Source: CALAED01 sp036378315 (GTDB lineage: Bacteria > Actinomycetota > Actinomycetes > Streptosporangiales > Streptosporangiaceae). Taken from it: DNA of 64,000 nucleotides. This document shows, piece after piece, positions 43,924 through 52,654 of the stretch. The stretch's first letter is position 1. Each line of letters starts with the position of its first letter. Under the pieces are notes generated by a model. That model saw nothing but the letters and a program-made list of their open reading frames with translations. It was not told where the DNA came from and made no database searches. The position numbers and the translations under genes are program-made. The DNA lies in NCBI GenBank assembly GCA_036378315.1, contig DASUWU010000180.1:1-64000 (forward strand). The letters are read 5' to 3'.

Positions 43924-45042
43924 ATGACTGACGACTTCCGCGAGACCTCGGACGCCATACGGTATGACTTCGCAGCGCAGATCGAGGCGGACCGCCCGAA
44001 GATTCTGGCCGACTACGTCCAAGCGCTGGACGCGGTGGGGAGCTCGGTCGTCCGTGACCCGGTGGCACGCCAACAAACGGTTGCGCACGCCAACCAGTCC
44101 CTCAGCGACATCGTGGCGAGTGTACGCGCGGGCAAAGTCCAGATTGACGAGAATTCCACGTTGCTCGCCTGGGAGATCGGGGAGACCCGGGCCGCGAACG
44201 CCATCCCGACGCAGGAATCCTGGCGGGCGGCGATGGTGTTCGTCGAGACGGTCGTCGGCTCGGTCATGCGCCATGTGAACGACGAGTCGCTGGACGTGTT
44301 CGGAATCGTCCTGCTGACCCTCAACCAAAGCACCACGTTGCGAATTCGAGAGGCCACCGGGGCCTATACCAGCTATCTCCTCAACCGGATCCACGAGGCC
44401 CACGTCGCCGAGCGGCGGCGGATCGCCCGCGAGCTGCACGACCGGGTGGGAAACGGCCTGAGCGTCGCGCACCGCCAGCTCGAGCTCTTCCAGGACTTCC
44501 ACGACAAGGTGCCGGTCGAGGGCATGACCCGGGCCGAGCGCGCGCACCAGGCGGTCATGGAGTCGATGGAAAGCCTGCGCGGGGTGATCTCCGACCTGCG
44601 GCTCGAGGTGCCGCTCAAGAGCCTTGAGAAGGCGCTGGCGAGCTACGTCGAGTCGGTCCCAGCCGACGACGTGACGCTCCGGTTGCGGGTGAACGGCGAC
44701 GAGACCTGGGTTCCGGCCACGGTCCGCGACGAGTCGTTCCTCGTCATCAGGGAGGCGATCAGGAACGCGCTCACCCACGGCGATCCCGGCATGGTGCTCA
44801 TCAGCGTGGACATCGCGCCGCACGAGCTGCGCGCGATCATCGAAGACACCGGCCGCGGCTTCGACCAGGCCGAGGCCATGGCGGGCGGCGCCACGGGCCT
44901 GTCGTCGATGCGGGAGCGGGCGGCGCTGCTCGGCGGCACCCTGTCGGTGCTGTCCCACCCGAGTCAGGGCACGCAGGTCGAGCTCGTCGTACCGCTGCCC
45001 GAGCAGAGAGAGGACGCCACCCGTTCCGCCGGCGCGCCCTGA
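43924..45042 (+). CDS. Soluble sensor histidine kinase (HisKA_3 type), orphan
   Basis: A 372-residue kinase without membrane helices. An N-terminal all-helical sensing domain of about 160 residues (YDFAAQIEADRPKILADYVQAL...) precedes the dimerisation and phosphoacceptor segment RRIARELHDRVGNGLSVAHRQLEL (His172). The HATPase domain follows with VIREAIRNALTHG (N box), IEDTGRGF (G1) and GLSSMRERAALLGG (G2). ATG 43924 has GGGGGAAGGG upstream. No response regulator gene adjoins it. It is a paralogue of the kinase at 48505, and the pair may act on the same regulator. Confidence 0.87.
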   Translation: MTDDFRETSDAIRYDFAAQIEADRPKILADYVQALDAVGSSVVRDPVARQQTVAHANQSLSDIVASVRAGKVQIDENSTLLAWEIGETRAANAIPTQESWRAAMVFVETVVGSVMRHVNDESLDVFGIVLLTLNQSTTLRIREATGAYTSYLLNRIHEAHVAERRRIARELHDRVGNGLSVAHRQLELFQDFHDKVPVEGMTRAERAHQAVMESMESLRGVISDLRLEVPLKSLEKALASYVESVPADDVTLRLRVNGDETWVPATVRDESFLVIREAIRNALTHGDPGMVLISVDIAPHELRAIIEDTGRGFDQAEAMAGGATGLSSMRERAALLGGTLSVLSHPSQGTQVELVVPLPEQREDATRSAGAP

Positions 45043-45069
45043 GCACGGGGCGGCCGTGCCTTCCGCCGG

Positions 45070-45933
45070 TCAGGCCGGGCGGCGACCCCAGGTCCTGACG
45101 TACGCCCACATGGTGTCCCTGAAGTTCGGATCGTTCACGAGCGCGGCCGCCTCGGCGTAGACCGCCTCGCTGACCAGCCCCCGTTCGATCAGGAACGGCT
45201 TGACCTGGGCGAAGGAGAACCGCCAGAACTCGTCCGTCATCCCGCCGCCGCCGAGGATGTCCAGGGTCACCGACATGCCCAGCTCGACCAGCCCGGCCTC
45301 GGCGAAGACGACCGGCATCCGGCGCGCCCAGCGCGGATCGGAGCCCTGGGCGACGAAGAGCTGCTCGGCGGCCTGCCACATCAGCTTCACGGCCGGGTAC
45401 GGGGAGGAGTCGACGGGGAACATGTCGGCCTCGCCGACCGCCAGCCAGCCTCCCGGCTTGAGCCAGCGCACCACCTTCCTGAGGATCTCGTCCCGCTCCG
45501 CGAGATGCTGGAACAGCGCCCGCGCGTGCACGAGGTCGAACGACTCCGGCGGGAAGTCGTCCTGTTCCACGTCATGGGCCACCACCTCCAGGTGGGGGAA
45601 CCAGGACGGGTCGAGATGGCGCGGGTCGATGTCGGTGGCGACCACGCGGCCGGCCGGGCATCGCTCGGCGAGCCAGCGCGCGATCGATCCGGCGCCGGCT
45701 CCGATCTCGAGGCAGTGCCAGGTCGGCTGGATCGAAAGGCCGTCGAGGACCTTGATCTCCTCCGGATCGAGCATCCGCTCCATGAGTTGCAGCCGGGCGA
45801 GCTCCGTCGGCAGCTCGTGGCTGAAAATGCCGCTTGCGTATCGGTCGGCCTGGGTCCGGTCGTCCGGATCCGGGCCCTCCGCCGAGGCCTGCCGCTCGGC
45901 GTGGGCGCTCTCGGCGCCGGGCTGAGAAGTCAT
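45070..45933 (-). CDS. Class I SAM-dependent methyltransferase
   Basis: A 287-residue small-molecule methyltransferase. The SAM motif is CLEIGAGAGSIARWLA, with VVATDIDPRHLDPSW, SFDLVHARALFQHLAERDEIL and LKPGGWLAVGEAD. It starts at ATG 45933 with a GGGTGGGGG leader; an upstream in-frame start would add 30 unlikely residues. It faces away from the alpha/beta hydrolase gene, sharing a 147-base promoter region. A tailoring role (O- or C-methylation) in the cluster is possible but not shown. Confidence 0.83.
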   Translation of the reverse strand: MTSQPGAESAHAERQASAEGPDPDDRTQADRYASGIFSHELPTELARLQLMERMLDPEEIKVLDGLSIQPTWHCLEIGAGAGSIARWLAERCPAGRVVATDIDPRHLDPSWFPHLEVVAHDVEQDDFPPESFDLVHARALFQHLAERDEILRKVVRWLKPGGWLAVGEADMFPVDSSPYPAVKLMWQAAEQLFVAQGSDPRWARRMPVVFAEAGLVELGMSVTLDILGGGGMTDEFWRFSFAQVKPFLIERGLVSEAVYAEAAALVNDPNFRDTMWAYVRTWGRRPA

Positions 45934-46080
45934 CGCCCCCCACCCTTGATGACGTCGAGCTGATTGACACTTCACCGTGGAACCGCTGCACTGTAGCCGA
46001 TCAGGGAGGGCGGCCGCCGTCAAGGTGCCTTTAGTCCAATTGTGGGCTTCGAGTACGGCCGGTCGGGGAGGAGAGCGATA

Positions 46081-46890
46081 GTGCCCGAATTGATGACAAA
46101 TGATGGGGTGCGGCTTTCCTACCGAGATGTCGGAAGCGGCCGGCCGGTGGTGATCGTGCCAGGCATCTCCCAGCCGGCGTCATTGTTCGCCCATCAGCTG
46201 ACGGGGCTGTGCGACCGGTATCGCGTGATCGTCTACGACCAGCGCGGGCACGGCGAGTCGGACAAGCCGGCGTACGGCTACCGCGTCGCACGGCTGGCCA
46301 AGGACCTGGACGACCTGCTCGAAGGCCTCGGCCTGGACGACGTCACGCTGGTGGGTTGGTCGCTGGGCTGCGCCGTCGCCTGGAGCTACTACGACATGTT
46401 CGGGCCTAAGCGGCTCGGCCGGCTGGTCCTGGTGGAGGGAAGCGTCTTCTTGTGCCGGACCCCGGAGATGTCCGAACGGGACGTCGCCGACACCGGCGCC
46501 GCCTGGGACCCCTCCGGGGCGGCCGGCGTCGTCGACGCGCTGCGCCACGACCAGGAGAACGTCACCCGGCAGCTGGCGTCCGTGTTCTTCACCGAACCGC
46601 GGGACGAGGCCGAGCAGATCATCACGGAGATGCTGAAGACGCCTCCAGCGGCGGTCGCGGCGCTGATGTTCGACTACGTCTTCACCGACTGGCGCGACGT
46701 GATCCCGCGGATCGCCGTCCCGACCCTCATCGTGGGCGGAGGGCGCAGCCACGTCCCACTGTCCGTGCAGGAATGGCTGCACCGCACCATTCCCGACTCG
46801 CGCCTCGCCGTGCTGAAGGACCGGGCGCACCTGCTGTTCTACGAGGAGCCCGACACCTTCAACGACCTGGTGGCGACCTTCGCCGGATAG
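46081..46890 (+). CDS. Alpha/beta hydrolase
   Basis: A 269-residue hydrolase of the haloperoxidase/esterase type. The oxyanion segment VVIVPGISQ, YDQRGHGESDKP, nucleophile elbow GWSLGCAVAWSYYD (Ser94) and the terminal catalytic His in LKDRAHLLFYEEPD are all present. The GTG at 46081 has GGGAGGAG upstream; an ATG at 46042 is also in frame. Epoxide hydrolases of this fold would need Asp at the nucleophile, so this one is a Ser esterase or peroxidase-like enzyme. The substrate is unknown. Confidence 0.83.
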   Translation: MPELMTNDGVRLSYRDVGSGRPVVIVPGISQPASLFAHQLTGLCDRYRVIVYDQRGHGESDKPAYGYRVARLAKDLDDLLEGLGLDDVTLVGWSLGCAVAWSYYDMFGPKRLGRLVLVEGSVFLCRTPEMSERDVADTGAAWDPSGAAGVVDALRHDQENVTRQLASVFFTEPRDEAEQIITEMLKTPPAAVAALMFDYVFTDWRDVIPRIAVPTLIVGGGRSHVPLSVQEWLHRTIPDSRLAVLKDRAHLLFYEEPDTFNDLVATFAG

Positions 46891-46900
46891 CCGGGCGTGG

Positions 46901-48121
46901 TCACCGGGCGGACTCGCGGCACCAGCAGTCGCGGCCCGCTGGGCATGGCACGAGCAACGGCCAGACGTCATCCCGCGCGTGCTTCCCCCAAGCCGGATCC
47001 GCGTGACCGTAGCCCTGCACCACGGTGAAGCTGACGTCCGGGTTGCCGCCGGCCCTGATCAGGTCGGCCCCACGGGAATGGTCGCCGCGGCCGAGCGCCA
47101 TGTTGACCCAGACGACAGGGACGTCGATCCCGGCCCAGTCGATGGCATAGATCGAGCGGTCGTCGGCCAGGATGGCGGCCAGGTCGCGGAGCTGCGCGGT
47201 GACGATCAGGCCGCTGCCGAGCTGGGCCAGGGCCTTGGCCCAGGTCGACAGCGGCGTCTGGTGGAGGGCGAACCGGTCGTGCGCCGCCGTCGCGCCCCAG
47301 GTGTACGTGCCGGCGCTGAGGCCCTGCTCGTAGATCCAGTTCAGCGGCCCTGGCAGCTCGGCCGTCTTGATGAGCGCGTAGTGGGCGATCCCGGCGTTGG
47401 TGAACGGGGAGCCGTCCGGACGCGGCGCGCCGGCCGAGCGGCCGGCGGGGTCATCGATGGCCGCGCCGACCAGCGCCTTCAGGCTCGGATCGATCGTGTA
47501 GGAGAGCGAGAACCGTGACGGCGCGTGGAGCAGGTCACGGAAGCCGGCCGCGGTTTCCCTGGCCCGCCGGGTGAGCGCCGGTTCGGCGACCGGATCGTAC
47601 GGGCCCGTGGTGTCGAGCACCATGACCCTGCCGAGCCGGCCCGAGCGGCCGGCGCGGCCGGCCGCGTAGTCGAGCGCCTGGATGCCGCCGACCGAGTGCC
47701 CGAGGACGTCGTACGGCATGCGCAGCGCCTGGTCGATCATCTCGATGATCTTGCTGTTGTCGCGTCTGCGCTTCGCCAGCCCCCACGTGGCGACCGCCGG
47801 ATCGTCGCCAGGATGGTCGAGCGCGTCCTCCCGGGGCGTGATTCCGACGACCAGATAACCGTGCCGCCGCAGGAAGTGCGCGAGGTTGTGCTCGCGCGGG
47901 GTGAAGAAGTTGCCGCGAAAGTTCAGACCGCCACCGGGCAACATATAAACAATGCGCGTCGCTTCGGCGGTGGTGCCGGCCACGACGTCGACGACCAGTG
48001 GATAGGGGTCAGTGCAGAGCGAAAACCGGGTGTGTACCCATTCTTGGTCATGGTCGACCCGCTCGGCGACCGCAATTTCCCGGAATACCGAAGAGATCTG
48101 GACCATTAAACGCTCGTCCAT
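46901..48121 (-). CDS. Large alpha/beta hydrolase
   Basis: A 406-residue serine hydrolase. IVYMLPGGGLNFRGNFF carries the oxyanion HGGG-like element, and DVLGHSVGGIQALDYAAG is the nucleophile elbow. The C-terminal VQGYGHADPAWGKHARDD holds the catalytic His. Relatives are annotated as alpha/beta fold hydrolases of unknown substrate. The start at ATG 48121 is uncertain (GTG 48130 and ATG 48106 are in frame and none has a strong ribosome binding site). Its 3' end is 10 bases from the convergent hydrolase gene. Confidence 0.78.
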   Translation of the reverse strand: MDERLMVQISSVFREIAVAERVDHDQEWVHTRFSLCTDPYPLVVDVVAGTTAEATRIVYMLPGGGLNFRGNFFTPREHNLAHFLRRHGYLVVGITPREDALDHPGDDPAVATWGLAKRRRDNSKIIEMIDQALRMPYDVLGHSVGGIQALDYAAGRAGRSGRLGRVMVLDTTGPYDPVAEPALTRRARETAAGFRDLLHAPSRFSLSYTIDPSLKALVGAAIDDPAGRSAGAPRPDGSPFTNAGIAHYALIKTAELPGPLNWIYEQGLSAGTYTWGATAAHDRFALHQTPLSTWAKALAQLGSGLIVTAQLRDLAAILADDRSIYAIDWAGIDVPVVWVNMALGRGDHSRGADLIRAGGNPDVSFTVVQGYGHADPAWGKHARDDVWPLLVPCPAGRDCWCRESAR

Positions 48122-48130
48122 TAGTCCCAC

Positions 48131-48504
48131 GGTATAGCACCCACGTCGGACGGTTCAATATGGCCGCGCCCGGCCAACCCCATTGTCCGCAATTCACGAG
48201 ATGCCCGGTGTGGACCACCCGGCCCGAGGAACCGTCCCCGGTCGGGTCGAGATGATCGTTTTGGCCGGTCATCAGCGTGCGCCCACCAATGATCGTCGCG
48301 GGCAGCAACAAGCGAACTACCGTCTGTCGGTAAGGCCGGAGTAAGTCGCGTCGAAACGCCGAGTTCGACGCACGCCCGGGCAGTTCGCTGTTGCCTGGCA
48401 TGGCAACTTTCGCCAGTATGGCCGGGAGCCGGATATTCCCGGATACCCGGCGCCCGGGTGTTCCTGCGCATCCGGGATGGTGGCTGGTTCCCCGGGAGGA
48501 ACCT
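48131..48504. other. Divergent intergenic region upstream of second kinase
   Basis: About 370 bases without a gene. GTTGCC (48390-48395) and GGCAAC (48402-48407) form a 6-bp inverted repeat about 100 bases upstream of the kinase start codon. Promoters for both divergent genes must lie here. I see no copy of the 18-bp cluster motif. Confidence 0.45.
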
Positions 48505-49602
48505 GTGGCTGATGAATTCATTGGGGGCTCAGCGTCGGGTGGGGAAGCACTTGCTGCACGTATAGAAGCCGATCGTGAACGGATCCTCGCGGCTTATGCG
48601 CGGGCGCTGGAGGAAATCGGCGGTGCGGCATCGGTGCGCCGGCAGGCGATCACCGATGGGGATCGGGCGCTCGCCGACGTCACCCGCAGCCTGCGGGCCG
48701 GACGCGTCCAGCTGTCGGAGCGGCGCAGATTGGCCGCGTGGGACACCGGAACCGAGAACGCCGCCCGCGGTCACCACGCCCATGAGGCGCTCCAGGCGGC
48801 CACGGTGTTCTTCCGGGTGACCACCACCTTCGTGATGGGTTACCTGGTCACCGACGCGTTGCCGACCCAATTGCTCATGATCGTTCTATTCGCGTTGAAC
48901 CGGAGCATCAACACCAACGTGAGCGAGATGACGGCCGCCTACACCGGGTTTTTGCTGAGCAAGCTCCAGGAGGCGCACGTCGCCGAGCGCCGCCGGATCG
49001 CTCGTGAGCTGCATGAGCGTATCGAGCGAACGTTGAGCGTCGCGTATCGTCAACTTGAGCTTTACCATCTCCACGAGGGAACCGCGGCGATCGCGCCATC
49101 CGGGCGGATCGAGACGGCGCAGCGGTCCATCGTGGAATCGTTGGAGAACCTGCATGCGGTGACGTCGGATCTGCGGCTGCAAGAAGCGATAGGAAACCTG
49201 GAAAAGGCGTTGACCAGTTATCTCGAGACCATCGGCTCAAGCGATGTCGACGTACGGCTCCGCGTCAGCGGCGACGAGAGCTGGGCGCCGCCCGCGGTGC
49301 GGGACGAGTCGTTCCTCGTCATCCGGGAGGCGATTCACAACGCGCTCACCCACGGCTCCCCCGGCACGGTGCTCGTCGACGTGGACATCACCCCCGACGG
49401 GCTGCATGCCCGCATCGAAGACGACGGCACCGGATTCGAGTCCGCCCGGCGTACCCGCTCGCGCGGCCTGGGCCTGCTGTCGATGCGGGAACGCGCGATG
49501 CTGATCGGCGGGAAGGTAACCGTATCTAGCATTCAAAGTCACGGCACACTGGTCGAGCTGCTGGTCCCACTCACTGGAAATCACGATGACACAACCCAAT
49601 GA
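48505..49602 (+). CDS. Soluble sensor histidine kinase paired with NarL-type regulator
   Basis: A 365-residue kinase and a clear paralogue of the one at 43924, with the same helical N-terminal domain (IEADRERILAAYARALEEIGG) and no membrane helix. The phosphoacceptor segment reads RRIARELHERIERTLSVAYRQLEL: His170 is kept, but the following Asp typical of HisKA_3 kinases is Glu. HATPase motifs are VIREAIHNALTHG, IEDDGTGFE and GLGLLSMRERAMLIGG. GTG 48505 has GGGAGGA just upstream. It overlaps the response regulator gene by 17 bases, so they form a coupled two-component pair. Confidence 0.87.
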   Translation: MADEFIGGSASGGEALAARIEADRERILAAYARALEEIGGAASVRRQAITDGDRALADVTRSLRAGRVQLSERRRLAAWDTGTENAARGHHAHEALQAATVFFRVTTTFVMGYLVTDALPTQLLMIVLFALNRSINTNVSEMTAAYTGFLLSKLQEAHVAERRRIARELHERIERTLSVAYRQLELYHLHEGTAAIAPSGRIETAQRSIVESLENLHAVTSDLRLQEAIGNLEKALTSYLETIGSSDVDVRLRVSGDESWAPPAVRDESFLVIREAIHNALTHGSPGTVLVDVDITPDGLHARIEDDGTGFESARRTRSRGLGLLSMRERAMLIGGKVTVSSIQSHGTLVELLVPLTGNHDDTTQ

Positions 49603-50284
49603 TCGCATCACGATATTGATCGTCGATGACCACGCGCTCCTCCGCGAGGGGCTGCGGGAGATCCTCGAGGCGCAGGACGACATGATGGTCGTCGGTGAGG
49701 CGGGCGACAGCGCGACCGCCATCGCGCTGGTCGCCGAGAAGCGGCCGAACGTCATCCTCCTCGACGTGGAGATCCCCGGCGAGGACGTCACCACCACGGT
49801 GAACAGGATCCGCTCGCTCTCGCCCGACTCCAAAGTCATCATCCTGAGCATGTACGACGGCCCGCAGTTGCTCCGCAGCCTGCTCGCCGCCGGCGTACGC
49901 GGCTACCTGCTCAAGAGCGTGCACCGCCAGGAGCTGGTCACCGCCATCCGCAGCGCCCACTCCGACAACGGCCGCATCGTCCTCGCCGTGTCCAGGGAGA
50001 GCCTCGCCCAGGCCCAGGAGCCCGCGTCCGACCTGCTGTCCGCGCGGGAGCGAGAGGTGCTCGAGCTCACCGCCCAGGCCCTCAGCAACACGCAGATCGC
50101 CTCCCGGCTCAGCCTCACCGAGGCCACCGTCAAGCGGCACCTCCGCAACATCTTCGTCAAGCTGGGCGCGGTCTCCCGGATCGATGCCGTCAACAAGGCC
50201 ACCGCGGCCTCCCTCATCACCGTCAAAGACCGCCCGGCCGCGCCCCGCAAGCTCAAGATCTCCCCGCCCGAGGCCGACACCTGA
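49586..50284 (+). CDS. NarL/FixJ-type response regulator
   Basis: A 232-residue regulator. The receiver is complete: acidic pair Asp14-Asp15, phosphoacceptor Asp60 (VILLDVEIPG), Ser88 and Lys110 (GYLLKS). The LuxR-type helix-turn-helix is in LSAREREVLELTAQALSNTQIASRLSLTEATVKRHLRNIFVKL. It is translated from a start inside the kinase gene. The partner kinase and a location inside the candidate cluster suggest it controls cluster genes or a linked response. Confidence 0.9.
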   Translation: MTQPNDRITILIVDDHALLREGLREILEAQDDMMVVGEAGDSATAIALVAEKRPNVILLDVEIPGEDVTTTVNRIRSLSPDSKVIILSMYDGPQLLRSLLAAGVRGYLLKSVHRQELVTAIRSAHSDNGRIVLAVSRESLAQAQEPASDLLSAREREVLELTAQALSNTQIASRLSLTEATVKRHLRNIFVKLGAVSRIDAVNKATAASLITVKDRPAAPRKLKISPPEADT

Positions 50285-50302
50285 TCCCCTGGCCATACCG
50301 GC

Positions 50303-51268
50303 TCACGGGCCGTCGGTTCCCCATTTCGGGGGGAAGATCGCGGACAGGCGGTCGCGCTCGTCGCGGGTGAGGCGTACGGCCACGGCGGCGGCGTTCATCT
50401 CCAGGTGCACGCGGCTGCGGGTGCTCGGCACCGGCACGACGCCCGGCTGGGCCAGCAGCCAGGCGAGGGCGAGGCGGCCCAGGCTGACGTCCCTCTCGGC
50501 GGCCATGGCCTCCGCGGCGAGGAGCATGTCCTTGCGCCGCGCCGCGCTCTCGGGTCCGAAGCGCCGGTCGTGCCGCCGCAGGTCACCGGCGGCCAGGTGC
50601 TCGACCGAGCTGACGCGGCCGGTGAGCAGGCCGCGGGCGAGGGGGCGGCAGGCGACGACCGTGATACCCAGCGCGCGGGCGGCGGGCAGCTCCTCGGCTT
50701 CGATTCCCCGCTCCAGCAGGGAGTACTCCCCGGCGAACGCGGCGATGGGGCGGGTGGCGTGCGCGCGGCGCAGTTCGTCGGCGGTCGCCTTCGAAATACC
50801 GATATACCTGATCTTCCCGGCGTCGACGAGCTCACCGAGACGCCCCACGCTCTCCTCCACCGGCACGTGCGGGTCGACCCGTGCCAGGTAGTAGAGGTCG
50901 ATCTGATCGACGGCGAGGCGGCGCAACGAGGCGTCGCAGGCGCGTGATAAATGCTCCGGGCTGCCGTCGATGCCGATCGGCCGCCCCCTCGGGTCGAACC
51001 GAAGCCCGCCCCGGGTCGCGATGAACGCCTCGTCCCGGTATCCGGTGAGCGCCTGGCCGACGATCCGCTCGACCTCGCCCGCGGCATAGAAATCGGCGAG
51101 GTCGAACATCGTGATGCCGATGTTCAGCGCGTGCTGCACCGTCGTGATGATCTCTTCTTCGTCGACCACCCCGTACCCACCGGTGAAGGCGCCGCAGCCA
51201 AGCCCTATCGGGGGCCAGCTCGGATCGCGCTCGCCGAAATTCCCGACGCTCATCCCGTTTTCCGTCAT
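50303..51268 (-). CDS. Aldo/keto reductase
   Basis: A 321-residue AKR. PIGLGCGAFTGGYGVVDEEE, ITMFDLADFYAAGEVERIVGQAL (catalytic Asp/Tyr), DQIDLYYLARVDPHVPVEES, IRYIGISKATADELRRA and VVPVPSTRSRVHLEMN (NADPH site) mark the family. The catalytic His of the usual Y-x-H-x-P segment is replaced (LARVDP where LHRxDP is typical), which needs checking. The start may be ATG 51268 or 51253. The gene runs convergent to the response regulator with an 18-base gap. It may act on a sugar or polyketide carbonyl. Confidence 0.78.
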   Translation of the reverse strand: MTENGMSVGNFGERDPSWPPIGLGCGAFTGGYGVVDEEEIITTVQHALNIGITMFDLADFYAAGEVERIVGQALTGYRDEAFIATRGGLRFDPRGRPIGIDGSPEHLSRACDASLRRLAVDQIDLYYLARVDPHVPVEESVGRLGELVDAGKIRYIGISKATADELRRAHATRPIAAFAGEYSLLERGIEAEELPAARALGITVVACRPLARGLLTGRVSSVEHLAAGDLRRHDRRFGPESAARRKDMLLAAEAMAAERDVSLGRLALAWLLAQPGVVPVPSTRSRVHLEMNAAAVAVRLTRDERDRLSAIFPPKWGTDGP

Positions 51269-51411
51269 GACCGCACGAAACCTGGACTCGTAGTGTCTCA
51301 GCAGCCGCTCGAGAAACGCGCAAGGCGCCGTGGACGAGCGGCGCTCGCCGGTGGCCGGAAACCGGAGAAGGTCATCGCGGAAAACCCTTCGGACGCTTGG
51401 ACGGAGGCACC

Positions 51412-51876
51412 CTACGAGCGCCGGACGAGGACGCGGGCGAACGGGACGAGGAGCAGGCCGGCACCGAGCAGCAGCAGACCCGCGGTGAGGATCCACTCGC
51501 GCGAGGGGCCGGTGTAGACACGGTCGGGGCGGCCGACGTCGATGGCCGCGATCCGCTGACCGGGGTTCAGCGCGACGTCCCCGTACAGGTAGCTGTCGCG
51601 CCGCCGGTCGCGGCCGTCCTGAGAGGTGAAGGTCCCCCGCCACGAGCAGGACTCATGGCTCAGGTGGTGCACGCAGGCCCGCTGCGCGGCGACGAACGTG
51701 CCCGGCGTTCCCTGGGCCCTGCCGGCCCGGACGGCCGGGCCGAGATTGGGGACGGAGATCAGGAGCAGCACGATCCCGGTGATGGTCGTGAGGGTCAGCG
51801 AGAACGCGGACGGCCGGCGCCGCCGGCGCCGCGCTCCCGAGCCGCCCTCGGTGCTGGACTCAGGCGCGCCGATCAT
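51412..51876 (-). CDS. Small membrane protein of unknown function
   Basis: A 154-residue protein with a basic N-terminus and two membrane helices (about 28-47, LTLTTITGIVLLLISVPNL, and 128-148, WILTAGLLLLGAGLLLVPFA). The loop between them, about 80 residues with two cysteines (ACVHHLSHESCSW), faces outward if the ends are inside. Its ATG overlaps the stop of the upstream membrane-protein gene (ATGA), so the two are coupled. No family is recognised. Confidence 0.65.
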   Translation of the reverse strand: MIGAPESSTEGGSGARRRRRRPSAFSLTLTTITGIVLLLISVPNLGPAVRAGRAQGTPGTFVAAQRACVHHLSHESCSWRGTFTSQDGRDRRRDSYLYGDVALNPGQRIAAIDVGRPDRVYTGPSREWILTAGLLLLGAGLLLVPFARVLVRRS

Positions 51877-52442
51877 GCGCTGGCGTAGGCGCAGGTGCAG
51901 GCGGCCGCGCGCCGGCCGGGCGCGGGTGCGGCGGGCCGGCGGTGCATGATCATCGCGATCACCATGGGGATGGTCACCACGGTGTTGTAGAACAGGTGCA
52001 GCTCCACCCGGGGGAAGAAGATCTGGAGGATGCTCGTGGGGACCGGCCGCCCGGCGAGATGCCAGCCGCTCTGCGCCTGGATGAGCAGCAGCAGGTGTTC
52101 GAAGTGATGCCAGATCTGGATCACCAGTGCGATGTTCCACCAGGTACGGGCCCGGCCGGTGAAGCCCGCGCGGAGGGCGAGCAGGGCGATCAGCATGATC
52201 ACCGCGTACCCGTAGTGCAGCGCCTCTGACTTCACCAGCCACGGGAATGGCTCGCCGAGGAGGCCGCGCGCCTTGGGCACCGGCCAGCCGAGGGCCCAGA
52301 TCTGGATCGCCTGCACGACGTGCTCGGCCCAGTGCGCCACGACGATGAAGAGGAAGACCTGCAAACTCAGCTTGTGGCCGTGGGTGTTGAGGACGGTGAG
52401 GCCGCTGCGGAGCCGCCCCGGCGTGGCCGGCGTGGTCGTCAT
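51873..52442 (-). CDS. Polytopic membrane protein with conserved His motifs
   Basis: A 189-residue protein with about five helices. Histidine pairs stand at helix ends: VVAHWAEHVVQAIQIW, LHYGYAVIML and IQIWHHFEHLLLLIQ, then PRVELHLFYNTVVTIPMVIAM. The spacing of HxxxH and HHxxH resembles membrane di-metal oxidases or haem/metal-binding proteins, but I cannot place it in a named family. ATG 52442 is chosen because the frame upstream lacks protein-like sequence. It is coupled to the small membrane protein downstream. Confidence 0.7.
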   Translation of the reverse strand: MTTTPATPGRLRSGLTVLNTHGHKLSLQVFLFIVVAHWAEHVVQAIQIWALGWPVPKARGLLGEPFPWLVKSEALHYGYAVIMLIALLALRAGFTGRARTWWNIALVIQIWHHFEHLLLLIQAQSGWHLAGRPVPTSILQIFFPRVELHLFYNTVVTIPMVIAMIMHRRPAAPAPGRRAAACTCAYASA

Positions 52443-52654
52443 GGTGAACCTCCAACTTGTTCGGCGTCTATCACTCCACGGCGTTGTGACATGCCTGACT
52501 GCGCCGGCCATTATCAGTCGACTTTAGCCCCGTCATTTGATTGTTCGCTAAATTATCGAATGAAACCCGTTAAACGCAGTCTTCTGAGGATTACATATCT
52601 GCCGGTCGTGGACAAGACCCGATCGGAGTAGCCGGACGGGTAGGGCAGGACGGC

